Assembly (NCBI RefSeq): GCF_016808335.1
Contig: NC_053147.1
Span: 18,648,913-18,712,912 of the forward strand
DNA: 64,000 nucleotides
Source: Panicum virgatum
Taxonomy: Eukaryota > Streptophyta > Magnoliopsida > Poales > Poaceae
Direction of reading: 5' to 3'
A program made the position numbers and the translations under genes. Below, in pieces: positions 24,942-35,996 of this stretch; position 1 is the first letter of the stretch, and every line of letters starts with the position of its first letter. The notes under the pieces are model-generated. The model had not been told where the DNA came from, searched no databases, and was given only the letters and a program-made list of their open reading frames with translations.

Positions 24942-27900
24942 TCAGTCATTCCCAGTTGCCTCAGAGCCATTCTCAGCTGAATCAAGATGTCCCATCTTCT
25001 CAGTGATCTGATCAACATTGTTCTGGTGATTAAGAATACTCCAGTCTATGGCAATCTTTATATCTTCCTTTGCTTCAGTTGCCTCGCTTTTATTGTTAGC
25101 GTGCTGTCTTCCTGACTCGGCCTCTCCTGTGAGAAACCGCTCCCAAAATACATCGTTAACCTTGGCCGGCATATCTTCAGTTTCACTGGTGGTCTCTTGT
25201 GAAGTGTCACCAGTTGTGGTCTCAGAGTTCATATCGACTTCAGCTGTCCTATGGGCCTCTTCATTGATGTCTGATAATGTCAGGATCGGACTGGGCGCGT
25301 AGCTCACAGAATCTGCCAAGGAAGAAGGGAAATGAGCTTGCTCTGTGGTCGAAGAAAAGGGACTCAGCCCAGCTGATGACTGTTGATTGATGCTAGTGTC
25401 CATTGGTGCTGAATTCATCTCTCCTAGAGTCAGATCAGGGCTGGGTTCAGCAGCAGCACCAGCACCGTACATCTCTTCCGCAGACCCATGGCTCGCCCTC
25501 TGGAAGAAATTCTCCAGTGACACCAAGGCCAGCTCCATCTTCTCGAATGGCTCGGCATTTAAAAGGTGGCCCGGAGGCATGCTTGGTGCTTCTGCACCCA
25601 GTGTCTGCAGGAACGGCACCTGCTGTTCCTCGACCGTGGGTTCGTCCACGAAGAAATCGATCTTCGGAACCCTCCTCTTCTTGCTGAAGTGGTCTGTCTC
25701 CAGCATTGAGGCTGAGGCAACCCTGTGTCGCTGCAGGATGTCGCACAGGGAGGCTACGATATTCCTCTGCCGCTGCTCCATTTGCACCAACCTGTCCTCC
25801 AACGACTGCATCTGCCAGCTGATCCCATACTGCTGCTGGTTCTGCCTCTGGAGATCCGCCAGGAGCAGGCTCTTCTCGTACTTGAGCCTGTTGATCTCGT
25901 CCTCAAGCTCCCGCCTTTCAGCCTCTGCTAATGGCCCGTTCACTTGGTTCTGCAAGGAGTGGCTGTGCACTGGTTTGCGCCGGTGGATGTTCTTCAGAAG
26001 GCGCGTATGTCCCCTTATGAAGTCCTCGTTAGCAAACTCCCATCTCTCGGGATCAATTTTCCGAAAACCCTGAAAGAAGACAGATCCAGATGGAGTCAGC
26101 AATCTGAACAGCTTAAGCTATAATGAACACGTCGATGGATGCAGCTATTAGAAATATTGGTCATTTTTATATACTCCTTCTGTCTTAAAAAACAAGTCAT
26201 TCTTCAAAATTTGTCTCAAAAAAACAAGTCATCTAGCTCTATTTAGAAAGTGCATGTGCATGTAAGAATCAATTACTACCCAACATAGGTAATAAATAGG
26301 GGCAAATATGGTCATTTTACTTTCTTGTTAATTTATCCTAAAATTCTAGAATGAATTGTTTTTTTGGGACAGAGGGAGTATGACTCTTTGCTTCCATGGG
26401 TAGATTACATGTCTTCAACTTGGTTTCAAACATATGTTGCATTGCATGTGATGAATGAAGGCACAAGGTTGGATAAAAAAGAGGTTTATTTTCGGTGAGG
26501 AGGAAACATGAAAAAACGATGCTAATGTTGAACCCGGGGAAAAATGATGCATGGACGATGATGAAACAGTGGATGGAAAACATGCGGTCTGCACAGATGT
26601 GGAAACACTAACAGGGGGAACACAGGATTTCGTGGAGAACCATGAAACATGAAACACGTTGATTTTTTTTTGCGAACGTGCCTAAGCACGTATTTTATTA
26701 AGAAAAAAGCAGTTTACAGACATAACTTGATGCAAGCCAAATAGGGGTTGACCTACACAAGCGCACGAAGGACTAAACAAAGAAAAAAAATAAAAAGACC
26801 AACAAGCTAACAAAACGACGATGACAAAAGAGAAGGAACCCCTCACAACCCGCCAAGCCAACCAAACGACCTAAAACATGTGAACCTACACGAAGACCAA
26901 CATCACCGAGACCGCTGAGGTCATGTCACAACATGAGGGTGGCCAAGTATCCACCAGAAGCAGTAGCACCACGGTGGCAAAGCATCCACCGGAGACGACC
27001 AACAAGCAGAGCAACCATAGCGGCAAAGCATCCGCCAGAGTAGGAGTAGCAAGGGTGGCAAAGTATCCACCAGAACGAGCGCAGCAGGGGCGGCAAAGCA
27101 TCCGCCGACACAACGACGGCAAAGTATCCACCGAAGTAGTCGCAGCTCCAGCAAACCAAGGTGATGATGTGTCAAGGAAGCACAAGTAGGCAACACACAT
27201 GAGGACGACCACCCACGACAAGTCCCAAGGGAGCCAGGCCGCCGCAGAGGCATGGAGAAATCCCAAGATGACGCCCTCAAGAGGGACATGACGCACCAGA
27301 CGCCCCCAAGACGACGCACCAGGCGCCATCGTCGTCAGTCCGAGACACCGGACATGGTTTTCACCAGGGATCCATCCTCAATGCCAGGGACCATCGAAAG
27401 CCCGCCCATAAGGGCGGTGACGGCCCGAGGCGGACCTGTAGGCGGCGGCGGAGGTCAGGCGGTGGAGGGCCAGCAGAGGAGGCATGTAGGTGTCCCATAA
27501 CGATGCCCCCAACAGGGACATGACGCACCAGGCGCCAACGTCGCCGGTCCGGAGCCCTGGACATGGTTTTCACCAGGGAGCCCACCTCCATGCCAAGGCC
27601 GGCCTAGAGCCACACGGATCCAGGGGAGGGCGAGACACGGTGGCAGCCGGCGCCCCCTAAGGGCAGCGACGGACCGAGGCGAACCCGTTGGCGGCAGCGG
27701 GCGACGCTAGCCCTGGCCAGTAGAGGCCGGAAGAGGGCAGGCCCACCTCCGGCCACCGCCCCAGACGAGGACCACCACCTGCGGTCGGTGACGAGCAGCC
27801 CCACGCCCACCGGCGCCAACACAGACGGCAGGGAAGGGCAGCCGGAACAGCCACAGCCCGCGCGGCCCACCGGCGAGCCCTCCCCGCCAACGAGCCCACC

Positions 27901-28900
27901 ACCTACCGGAAGAGGGCAGACCCACCTCCGTACACCGCCCCCGACGAGGACCACCACCGGCGGCCGGTGACGAGCAGCCCACGCGCACCAGCGCCAACAC
28001 AGACGACGGGGAAGGGCAGCCGCAGCTCGCACGGCCCGCTGGCGAGCCCTCCCCGCCAGCGAGCCCATGGCGCCGTCGAGGGACCACAATCCCCGCCGAG
28101 GGAGGGAAGCCACGAGCAGATCCGGCCATGGGGGGGCGAAGATCCGGCAAAGGGGACGCCGGATCCGGACCCAGAGGCCGGCGGCGGCGAGGGGTGGGAC
28201 GGGGGCGGAAGAAAGCTAGGGGAGAGAGGGAGAAGTGATGGAGGGAGGAGGCGGACGAAGCCGGCTTCGGCTCCGCCGCGGGCCGCCACCGCCCGTCTGG
28301 TCGCCGGAGGCAGCTGGGGCGGGGACGGGGGGCTACGGCGCGGCGTCACCCCCATGTCGCCCAGGGGGAGGACGGCGCGGGGGGGGGGGGGGGGGGGGGG
28401 GCACGTTGAATTTGGAACGCGAAATGTCACACCATGGCCGTTCACAGTACAGTACGGTGTCTGTGTCCCGGTACTGAAACTCGAACCATGTGTTCTTGCC
28501 AATTATACATGTGCAGAAGACTGCAAGGACAAAATAGGCAAACAAAAGGGGTAGACACATAATCTCGATAGAGAAATGGTGAGAAAAGCAAAGCAGCAGC
28601 GGCTGCCGAAAGCAAACTGAAACGAAGCAGCTGGGCGAGATCGGGGGCACTCACATAGGTGTTGAGCTGCCTGATGAAGCTGGAGAAGTTGTTGTGCTTG
28701 AAGTACTTGGGCAGCAGGTCCCGCGAGAAGTCCGGCGGGTTCCACACGACGAAGCTGGCGCCGCCGGGGCCCCACGACACCACGTGGTTCGTCGCCGGGT
28801 CCTCCACCATCTCGTAGGTCTTGATCAGGAACGGCGGCGGCGATCCCGAGCTCGAGCCCGATCCGCCGCCGCCGCCGGCACCTCCGCTTGAACCCTCCAT
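24942..28900 (-). CDS. HSFA4D: Class A4 heat shock transcription factor (HsfA4d / Spl7 type)
   Basis: Two exons: 28655-28900 (82 codons from the first ATG) and 24942-26069, giving 457 residues. The DNA-binding domain (about 19-112) includes [20 protein letters not shown] and [11 protein letters not shown], with the intron at the conserved site before [10 protein letters not shown]. The HR-A/B oligomerisation coiled coil covers about 130-190 ([20 protein letters not shown]), the nuclear signal KKRRVPK about 212-218, an AHA activation motif DVFWERFLT about 388-396, and an export-like ITEKMGHL about 437-444. HR-A/B spacing and AHA place it in class A4; close agreement with rice Spl7/HsfA4d, whose loss gives lesion-mimic leaves under heat and light, supports the symbol. 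The 2,585-bp intron holds a Stowaway MITE and a LINE-like retroposon. A 5' UTR intron and a tiny uORF are inferred upstream. Confidence 0.94.
26174..26378. mobile_element. Stowaway MITE in HSF intron 1
   Basis: Ends CTCCTTCTGTCTTAAAAAAC and TTTTTTTGGGACAGAGGGAG with TA on both sides (26172-26173, 26379-26380). The ACAAGTCATT block repeats inside. Confidence 0.85.
26663..28401 (-). mobile_element. LINE-like retroposon in HSF intron 1
   Basis: On the minus strand it starts with a run of about 21 C, is GC-rich, and ends AATAAAATACGTGCTTAGGC then ACGTTCGC and an A-tail, a 3' end typical of plant L1-type LINEs and their derivatives. CACGTTGA flanks it (26655-26662 and 28402-28409), an 8-bp target duplication. 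No reverse transcriptase is present. It holds a 209-bp tandem duplication (about 27250-27660), a 179-bp tandem duplication (about 27731-28080), and six hairpin motifs near its 3' end. It lies in the same orientation as the HSF gene. Similar in ends and interior to 39491-40916. Confidence 0.8.
26938..27132 (-). repeat. Hairpin-motif array (6 copies) in the retroposon
   Basis: 18-bp units of the form GGYGG-CAAAGYAT-CCRCC (plus strand) start at 26938, 26973, 27019, 27054, 27089 and 27115. Arms pair as GGTGG/CCACC in some copies and GGCGG/CCGCC in others. Copy 3 has one outer mismatch and copy 6 a broken stem. Confidence 0.75.
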
Positions 28901-28990
28901 GGCGGCCACCTCCTCCCTCTCTCTCTTCCTCTCCTCCAGGGCGGCCGGTGCGGTCGGTATCAACCAACCCAACTAATGATGGGCGTACTC

Positions 28991-29370
28991 CTGCGGGAAT
29001 CAACCGGGTCTCAACGCCGCTTCTCAAGTCCTACCCACCAGAATGGACTCGCCGTCAGGTCTTTTGATCTTTTCACGCCAAGTTCACACTGAGCTGCAGC
29101 CAAAATTTTGGCCAAGCTGCCGCGAAGAAGGCGACTTCTCGGTCGACCAAAGCTGAACTTGTGCTGCAAGAACCTACGAAGCTGCATGCGGACACGTCGG
29201 TAAGTACGGGGTGAATAGGTAACCATTAACAACCGCAGCAGTAGAAGCAAATTACGAGTTTTTTTAATACTAGAAAAAAAACATTGTTCAATCCGTTTGG
29301 CAATTTGGCCTGTGATGAAGGCAGGAGGAGAGAAGGAAAGGGAGGGGAAATTACTCCAGCGTCGACTCAC
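28991..29370 (-). other. Probable 5' UTR intron of the HSF gene
   Basis: On the minus strand TCGAG|GTGAGTCGAC gives a strong donor at 29370 and TTCCCGCAG|GAGTACG an acceptor at 28991. Removing 380 bp joins a leader exon (about 29371-29615) to the short leader before the ATG at 28900. This is inferred only from splice-site quality. Confidence 0.5.
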
Positions 29371-29457
29371 CTCGACGATTCCACCGGCGATCCCCGCCCG
29401 ACTCCGGCGCTCGCCGCTAGCGTTGTGGATGGACGGGAGCACGGGCCGGCGGAAGCG

Positions 29458-29481
29458 CTACGGGACGGGATCGGAGCTCAT
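29458..29481 (-). CDS. Short upstream ORF in the inferred HSF leader
   Basis: ATG at 29481 begins MSSDPVP and a stop, seven codons, in the first inferred leader exon. It would precede the main ATG in the spliced transcript and could lower translation. Its relevance depends on the inferred start site and splicing. Confidence 0.35.
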   Translation of the reverse strand: MSSDPVP

Positions 29482-29644
29482 GGAAACCTCAAAACCCGGC
29501 GCGTTCCTCCGGTTCCGGGCGCCGGCGCCGGCGTGACGCGCGGGCGGAGGTGGCGCGGCAGGCGAGTGGACGGAGGGGGGGGCAGGAGGAGGAATCGAAG
29601 GCGAGTGGGGCGGGCGCCGCCGCCGGTGGCGTCGCGCGGCGGCC

Positions 29645-29651
29645 TTATATA
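29645..29651 (-). promoter_or_regulatory. Candidate TATA box of the HSF gene
   Basis: TATATAA on the minus strand inside a GC-rich promoter, about 750 bp before the ATG; with the inferred leader intron removed the 5' UTR would be about 335 bases. The reverse reading TTATATAAAAG on the plus strand is an equally good TATA box, but no plus-strand gene follows. Confidence 0.45.
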
Positions 29652-29875
29652 AAAGCGGGGGCGCGCGGGAGCCAGGCCAGGCGTCGCCGCTCCCGCTGGG
29701 GGACGCGGACATGGACGGGGTTGCGCACGCACCCTGGGGCCAGGGCCCGGGGCTGGGCATCCTGCTGGCTGGTCGCTGCATGGGCCGGGGCGTTTGACTG
29801 ACCGATGCGTTCGCCGTTCTGTGGCCCCCGCCCCTTTACCCACCGAGTAGTCAGCAGCCCAGCAGCGCCGCTTGC

Positions 29876-29883
29876 TTCTAGAA
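29876..29883. promoter_or_regulatory. Heat shock element core TTCTAGAA
   Basis: Perfect two-unit inverted HSE core (TTC-nn-GAA), about 230 bp upstream of the candidate TATA box. The flanking pentamers do not continue the pattern, so it would be a minimal site, suggesting auto- or cross-regulation by HSFs. Confidence 0.4.
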
Positions 29884-30464
29884 AGTGGAAAACCGGGCGG
29901 GCCGTCAACGTTCGCCGCCAGCGCGCGCGCACGGGCAGAGGTCCGGTCCGCAGCGAGAGCCAGCCAGCCAGCGCTCGCTCGCTACCTTAGGGCATGTACA
30001 ACCCACAGACGGGTTCCATCTCTAAGCGCCTCGAATCTACCATACAGATAGATATAAAGACAAATGATACAACCCACAGACAGAATCTATCTCTAAAGTT
30101 GTTTAATGCTTTGCATATAGGTAGGATCAACTTGTAAATAAATTTTTGTATACCATTGTGTGGCTAGTTGATAGAAATATATGGAGCATAAATAAGAGCA
30201 ACAGAATTACAATATTTTTGAGAAACATCAATAATAATTATATTATGCATAATACAAACGACTTGCTTGTCTAATTTTCTTTGTTTCCATAGCGTTGCCA
30301 TATGTGCTCGATTAGATCCTTCTTGAGTTTCCTATGTGTCGGCCGAGCTTTGATAGCAGAATTTCTACGAAGTACTCTGCGAAGTATGGATTAGGATTGT
30401 CGCTTGTACGCACTTCAGGTGGGAGAACTATGGTCGCACTTGGATTCTCATTCAAATCCAAAAC

Positions 30465-31090
30465 TTATCTAATTGATTCCTTCTCATCCTCCACTATCAT
30501 ATTGTGAAGGATAACAACATCTTGCATTATGTTGATAACGTCCCCTTGCTTCCATAACCTTGCTGGTCGACGAACAATATCAAAGCGCGATTGCAGCACA
30601 CCAAATGCGCGCTCGACATCTTTCCTCGCCCCTTCTTGCATCAATGCAAATAATTTGTCTTCCTCTGACTGAGGGGCCGTCACTGTCTTCACAAATACCG
30701 CCCATTCTGGATATATTCTATCAGCAAGATAGTAGCCCATGTCATACTGTGTTCCATTTACATTATAGTGTACCTTAGGAGCTTCCCCTTTTATTGCTTG
30801 AATGAACAGTGGTGACTTGTTTAGAATGTTTATGTCATTTTGAGACCCGGCAGTACCAAAGAAAGCATGCCATATACGAAGATCCCGAGTTGCCACTGCT
30901 TCAAGGATCATAGTAGGAGTGCCTTTGTCACCACGTGTGAACAAGCCTGCCAAACCTTTCGGACAATTCTTTCATGCCCAATGCATACAATTGATGCTTC
31001 CCAGCATTCCTGGAAAACCACGAGCCTCATTTTCTTGTAAGATTTTTTTCCATTTCATCGCTTCTTGGAGGGCGTAGATATTCTTCACCA
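30465..31090 (-). pseudogene. PIF/Harbinger transposase remnant
   Basis: The intact part (30465-30953, 162 codons) has FTRGDKGTPTMILEAVA, IWHAFFGTAGSQNDINIL (second catalytic Asp) and ARKDVERAFGVLQSRFDI (catalytic Glu). Upstream, reading continues in another frame through an extra base in an A-run near 31050 and one in-frame TGA near 30974. The usual first catalytic Asp (GSIDCMHW) reads Asn here (GSINCMHW). The N-terminal third is missing. The enzyme cannot be active. Confidence 0.85.
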
Positions 31091-33052
31091 AAATTTTCAA
31101 TCACTCCTTCTGCAAATTTTCCCAAAATATACAAACAAGTGCTAGCAGCAATCTTTAACACCTCATCAATCTTGTGCCATCTATCCTTGCAAACCTCAAT
31201 CCCAACAAAGGGTCCTAGCTTTGTATCTTTGTTGCCCTCCACATAGAATTTGTGGGCTGCATCAATCCACATTTGATCAGAATATCCACTTGTAAATACT
31301 CTGCGAGCCTTTACATAAACACATTCAAAGAGGTCTGTCCACCTATTAATCTTGTGCCATCTATCCTTGCATTGCTTCAGATTTCTTTTTCGTAATGGTG
31401 GTGTAGTCTTGTTGTCGGATTCAACAACCTCACCCCAATATTGGTTACCACCCTTATCGGCTCCACAGGTAGAGTCTGTTGAATGTTCTATCCAAGCGCT
31501 CATCAATCTAAGATCCTCTTCCGCTGTCCATAGGATCCTCTTCTCAGTCCTAACATTTTCATTGTCATTGTCATTGTCAGGCTGGCCAAATAAAATTTCC
31601 ACTTCACTGTCATTGTCATTGTTGGACAGTGGTCTATTCAAAGGGCTGCTGTAAATAGGTGCATCAACCATATGAAAGTTGTGTGGCTGATTTCTGAAGT
31701 AGCCCATGAAACCACCAGATGGACGTGGATCTTTGTCCCTGCAGGAAACATAGATAGTATTTCTATTTTCAGAAAAAAAATCATAAGCAAACTTACAACT
31801 GGCAAGCCAAGAGCATGGGACATTTGAATACCTCAATTATTTAGCAAATATGCAATAAATTGGGGCCCGAGGTGCAGAGGTAAATTTAGTTCCAAGGCTT
31901 CGCCCTAAAGGATAAATGCAGATGCTGCCCCAATTCAGAGCAGTACTACAGAATTCAGGCCCTCTCATTTTGATTTTTATTCAGTGTAAACATGACATGA
32001 ATAAATTAAGTTAGAAGAAACACTGTGAAAAAAAATGTTGATAGGTCTGATTTCTATAGCTGTAAAAAGTAGTTCAATCATCAGGTGTAAAGGTGTACAC
32101 AACATTTATTTTTTAAAGAGGGCAACAATGCACAATTGATGTGCCTGAACCTTGAACTTATTTCTTTCGGGTTTTATGTATAACCTACCCCAACTTGCTT
32201 GGGAAAAAAGGCTATATTGTTGTTGTTGTTGCAACAATGCACAATTGCACATGAAGTGCCTGATTGAACATGATTGCATAAGAAAATCAGCTACCGGGAA
32301 TACTAGAGTTTCAGAGTTCTGACCAGTCAACTCTGAACACCAAAACTTTGCTAACAAGGGTGCTTCGAATTGCAATTTAACAAAGTTGCAACAAGTACAT
32401 TTCAGTTTTTTTTCTGCCATCCTTCATGTATCTGTTATCTCAATGCAATTTTCGATTCATTTAGTTTTTGCAGCACACAAGGCTGGTAAGAAATGCTTTG
32501 TTACAAAGCTATCAGCATTCAACAGCAGAGTATAAGAAAGAAATTGAATCGAGGTTTTAACTACGTAGCACAAAACCAGCATCAAACCAAGATCGAGCAC
32601 ACAATAGCAGCTTACAATATTGTGGAGTAATAATAACAGAAAAAAGTGCACTGTGATCTATGAGTTTTGAGTGATTACCATGATCCTGGAGAAGAAGGAT
32701 CACCGGCGGACGCATCAAGCCAAGCTGGAGACGAAGGAGGGAACGAAAATCCATCCATGGACAACGAAGAGCTGGGGAAGCCACCTCCACTGGATCCATC
32801 AATAGAGGATGGCGCCGTCGCCGAGCCCATGCTGACACCACCGATGGTTGGGCGGGTCGCTGCCGCTGCTGAGCTACCACGTCCGACCGAGCGGGCCGTC
32901 GACGCCGAGAAGCCACCACGACTGACGGAGGGAGCCATCGCCGCTGAGAAGCCACCACGACCTAGGGTACGGGCTGGGGCCGCCGCCGCCGCCGCATCCA
33001 ACGCAGATGATGGGGATCCCTTCTTCTTCCTTGCTGCAGCCGGCATGGACAT
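31030..33052 (-). pseudogene. PIF/Harbinger ORF1 (Myb/SANT-like) fused to transposase remnant
   Basis: Exon 32679-33052 (MSMPAAARKKKGSPSSALDA, Ser/Gly/Pro-rich) joins by TG|GTAATC and CTGCAG|GGACAAAG to an exon starting at 31738 and running to about 31030. The second exon has an acidic Asn/Asp stretch and a trihelix/SANT-type segment (RILWTAEEDLRLMSAWIEHS to FTSGYSDQMWIDAAHKFYVE), the usual DNA-binding partner of the transposase. After FVGIEV the sequence repeats CKDRWHKI, already used about 60 residues earlier, then enters the transposase at DEVLKIAAST. The ORF1 C-terminus and transposase N-terminus have been deleted. Confidence 0.75.
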
Positions 33053-33433
33053 CTCGGGCGAACCAAATCGGAGGTGAGGAGAGTGCGAGGTGCAGATGGG
33101 TCAGGTCGATTGGGGGAAGTGAGAGCTGAGAGATATGGCGATGAGAGATGGATTTGGCGGGTGGAGATGGATTTGGCGCGGAAAACTCCCGCGCGCCCAA
33201 ATCTGCTCCCTGCGCGCCCTCGGCTGCTGCCCGCGCGGGATCCGAGCGCGCCATCGGCTCTAGGAGACGAGGTCGTACAACGGAAGGTGCATCGTCTCCT
33301 CCGCCTTGGAGCACGTGACAAGGGCGTCGTCTCGTGAGGCGACGGGGAGCCCGTCTCTCGGCTGGTCTGGGGGGTTTTTGGAAAAAAATCCATTATCGAG
33401 ACGGGAAAAAGACGCCCGTTATACGTGCCCTTA

Positions 33434-35713
33434 CCTACCTGTTGGCCCGGGGCCGGCCGGCCGGTCGCTCGGTCTCCAGGGGACCAGGGATCGGAACAGC
33501 CCGGCCGCCAGATTCGATCAGACCTTGAGAACTCCTATGAGCAGCCGACGATGGTTCCAAAAGCTCGTGAGAACCATGCGGCGCTCGGCGTCTCTGCAGC
33601 GTGCTCCTCCCTTCCCTGGCAACTAGTAGTGCGGCGGCGCTGCCACCTCTCACTCTCAGGGTGCGCCCCGGCGCCGGCATTGCTCCGATCCCCCCCCCCC
33701 CCCCCCTCCCCAACCAAATACCGCCGGCGACCATCGCTCTCCAACTAACACCAGGAATCTTCGAATGCCAGGCACTGGGCCGCGTCGTGACAGCCGAAGA
33801 ATGAAGCAGCCAAGGAAGCTGACGAACCGACGCCAAGCCAAGCCGAATCTTCCCGCAAAACCCAGCGCATCAGCTGTGAAACCCACCCGCGTCCCACTGG
33901 CCCCAGGGGCCACGGGACGCGACGCGACGGCAGCCTTTCCCGGGCAGGTCGCCCGCCCGGTCGTCGCCGGCAGGATGAATGTGAACTCTCCGACCTTTCC
34001 AAGGCGATAACGAATTTTCCAGAGCACGCACGCAGGCGCAGCGATCGAGCGGCTACGATGGCACGATTAGTCGCCGGAGCCGCGCCGAGAGCACGCGCGA
34101 CGACGTCATCCCCTGCCCCAGGAGCTCTGATCCATCCGCTCCGCGGGCGCTGCGTGTCCCGGTCCGACCATCCGGCCTCGATCTTCTTCCTCGTAACTTT
34201 GTCCCCAAGAACGAACCACCATGGCCGTTCCTATCATTGCTCAGTCCTTCTAGACGGGCATGGACTTTGATGGCGGGCATGCAGCGTCAGGGGGTTTTAT
34301 CCGCACGAGGACACGTAGTAGTGGCTGGCGATCTCTTCTAGATACCAGATATACCGGTAATCTGGAAGGGCGAGGAGGGACATGTCGTGTGAACTGTGGA
34401 CGATTGGGCATCGTCATGACGCGTAAAAAAAATTTGGACTTCCGTTGAAACTGTTGTTATACGCATGTGGTGGTCAGTAAATGCATGCCACCACTCCAGA
34501 GGCATAACTAACGATATTGTTAACCTGTCGCTATCATCGTTCATCAGTCAAGCTTACTACTGAGGTATTGTTTTGTTACTGCACGTAAATTCTTTTTAGA
34601 AAAGGGGAACGGATGGATCTTCTCTGGTCTGGTCACCATGTGGTGTTGGTTGTGCGAAGGGCTAGGTGCAAACGGGAAGTCGGGAAATCCAAACGTCCGA
34701 ACTAAGGTATCATTTCGACCGTTCCCACGTTTTATTTAAAAAAAAGGAAAGGCTGTCAATTTCAACTAATTTCATAATCGATTTAAAAAGTCAATTTCGT
34801 ACCCGTTTTACGAAATCCATATTGTAAGACTAACACATTTCGTCAAGTACCGAGTGTTTAGTATTTCGTCAAGTACTATATATATAGTACTATATGTTGG
34901 AACTCTGTCAGATTTTAAATAAAAGCATCAAGAAAAAGAAATGGATCGGAGGTGGCAATACAAAATAGACCTACTCGACAAATTGGGCGTCATTCGTTCT
35001 TTCTTGGTTTGGAAATCCCTGTACCGGATGAAAACAAATGCACATATATATCACGTACGGTCCTTTTTTTTTTAAGGAAAAGGCATGGGACTACTGCACA
35101 TGGTATAGATGGGCAGTAAACATGTGACTGTAAAAAATCATGCACCACGACGTATAAACTCTGATGAAGTCTAACCTTCTGGACAGGGCAGATTTGTACA
35201 TTGGGTGGGTTTACCACTACAAAGTTTATGATGGCTCTCCACTCTCCAGCAAGATCAAGTGGGTCATGGAACAATGGAAAGACAATGGAGAATTTGCTCA
35301 GGAAAAGCTATCAAGAAAATTCAAGATTTTGGAAATAACTTCTCTGGAGTCAGTATCGAGTTCACAGAAAAATATAGGACGACGTACTTTCAACATTCAC
35401 CAGCACGTGCAGAATGTGATTGAACAAGTAAAGTATACCTGATCTCAGGTTAAGGAAAAGGAAAATAAGAAAAGGATATAGCTGACCACATACAAACAAC
35501 CACTGAAAGCATCACATATTATGATTCGGTCCTAGTCTCCTAGATGGAGTATCCGCAAAGTAGGCTGCTTAATCGTTCTAGATACGGGTGCTAATTTGTG
35601 CGGGGGTGGACTGCGATAGCTGTGCGACGAGCTGTGTCGTGCACCTCCTATGCGGCCATGCCGAATTTACCCACAACTGCAACAAGCAAAAATTAACGTT
35701 CGAGAAAAAAATG
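33434..35713. other. Intergenic stretch, no gene recognised
   Basis: GC-rich to about 34300 with overlapping ORF shadows and a C-run near 33690-33706, then AT-rich. A 92-codon plus-strand ORF at 35164-35442 has protein-like composition (with SSSQKNIGRRTFNIHQHVQN) but no family that I recognise. It could be a captured gene fragment. Confidence 0.35.
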
Positions 35714-35996
35714 TAAGAAAAAGTCCAGTTTACATCCTTGTACTATGATTTTTTCCAATTTTCAACTTTCATCTATAAAACTAGATAACAAGGGTCATCC
35801 AACTATCGAATCCGAACAAGTTTAGCTCTTGGGTGGTTTCAAAGATATTTTGTATTTTATATAAAAATTAAAAATTCTACTTGGATTAAAAAGAAAATCA
35901 AAACTAATTCATTTTAAATTAAAAAAATATGAAACTAGGACCAATTTTTTTTCTAAAAATATAACCTATCCATTGTTGCCCTATTTGAATCTTATA

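Larger units (their letters stand above)
29990..33430 (-). mobile_element. PIF/Harbinger DNA transposon, complete ends, defective coding
   Basis: Terminal inverted repeats GGGCATGTACAAC (left) and, in reverse, GGGCACGTATAAC (right) match at 11 of 13 positions. The 3-bp target duplication TTA (29987-29989 and 33431-33433) is diagnostic of the PIF/Harbinger superfamily. The 3,441-bp element carries remnants of both family proteins, a Myb/SANT-like ORF1 and a DDE transposase, on the minus strand. It sits about 340 bp upstream of the inferred TATA box of the HSF gene. Imperfect repeats of the left end (near 29997 and 30070) suggest a duplicated terminal motif. Confidence 0.9.

Noticed and set aside
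28378..28401. G-run (and C/G runs near 33690, 40889, 48811) as functional quadruplex sites
   Set aside because: They lie at retroposon starts or beside decayed repeats and vary freely in length, so an element-end or slippage origin explains them.
28442..28972. N-terminal extension of the HSF protein (reading from 28972)
   Set aside because: The codon at 28972 is TTG, not ATG. The first ATG in that frame is at 28900 and matches the family's usual start.
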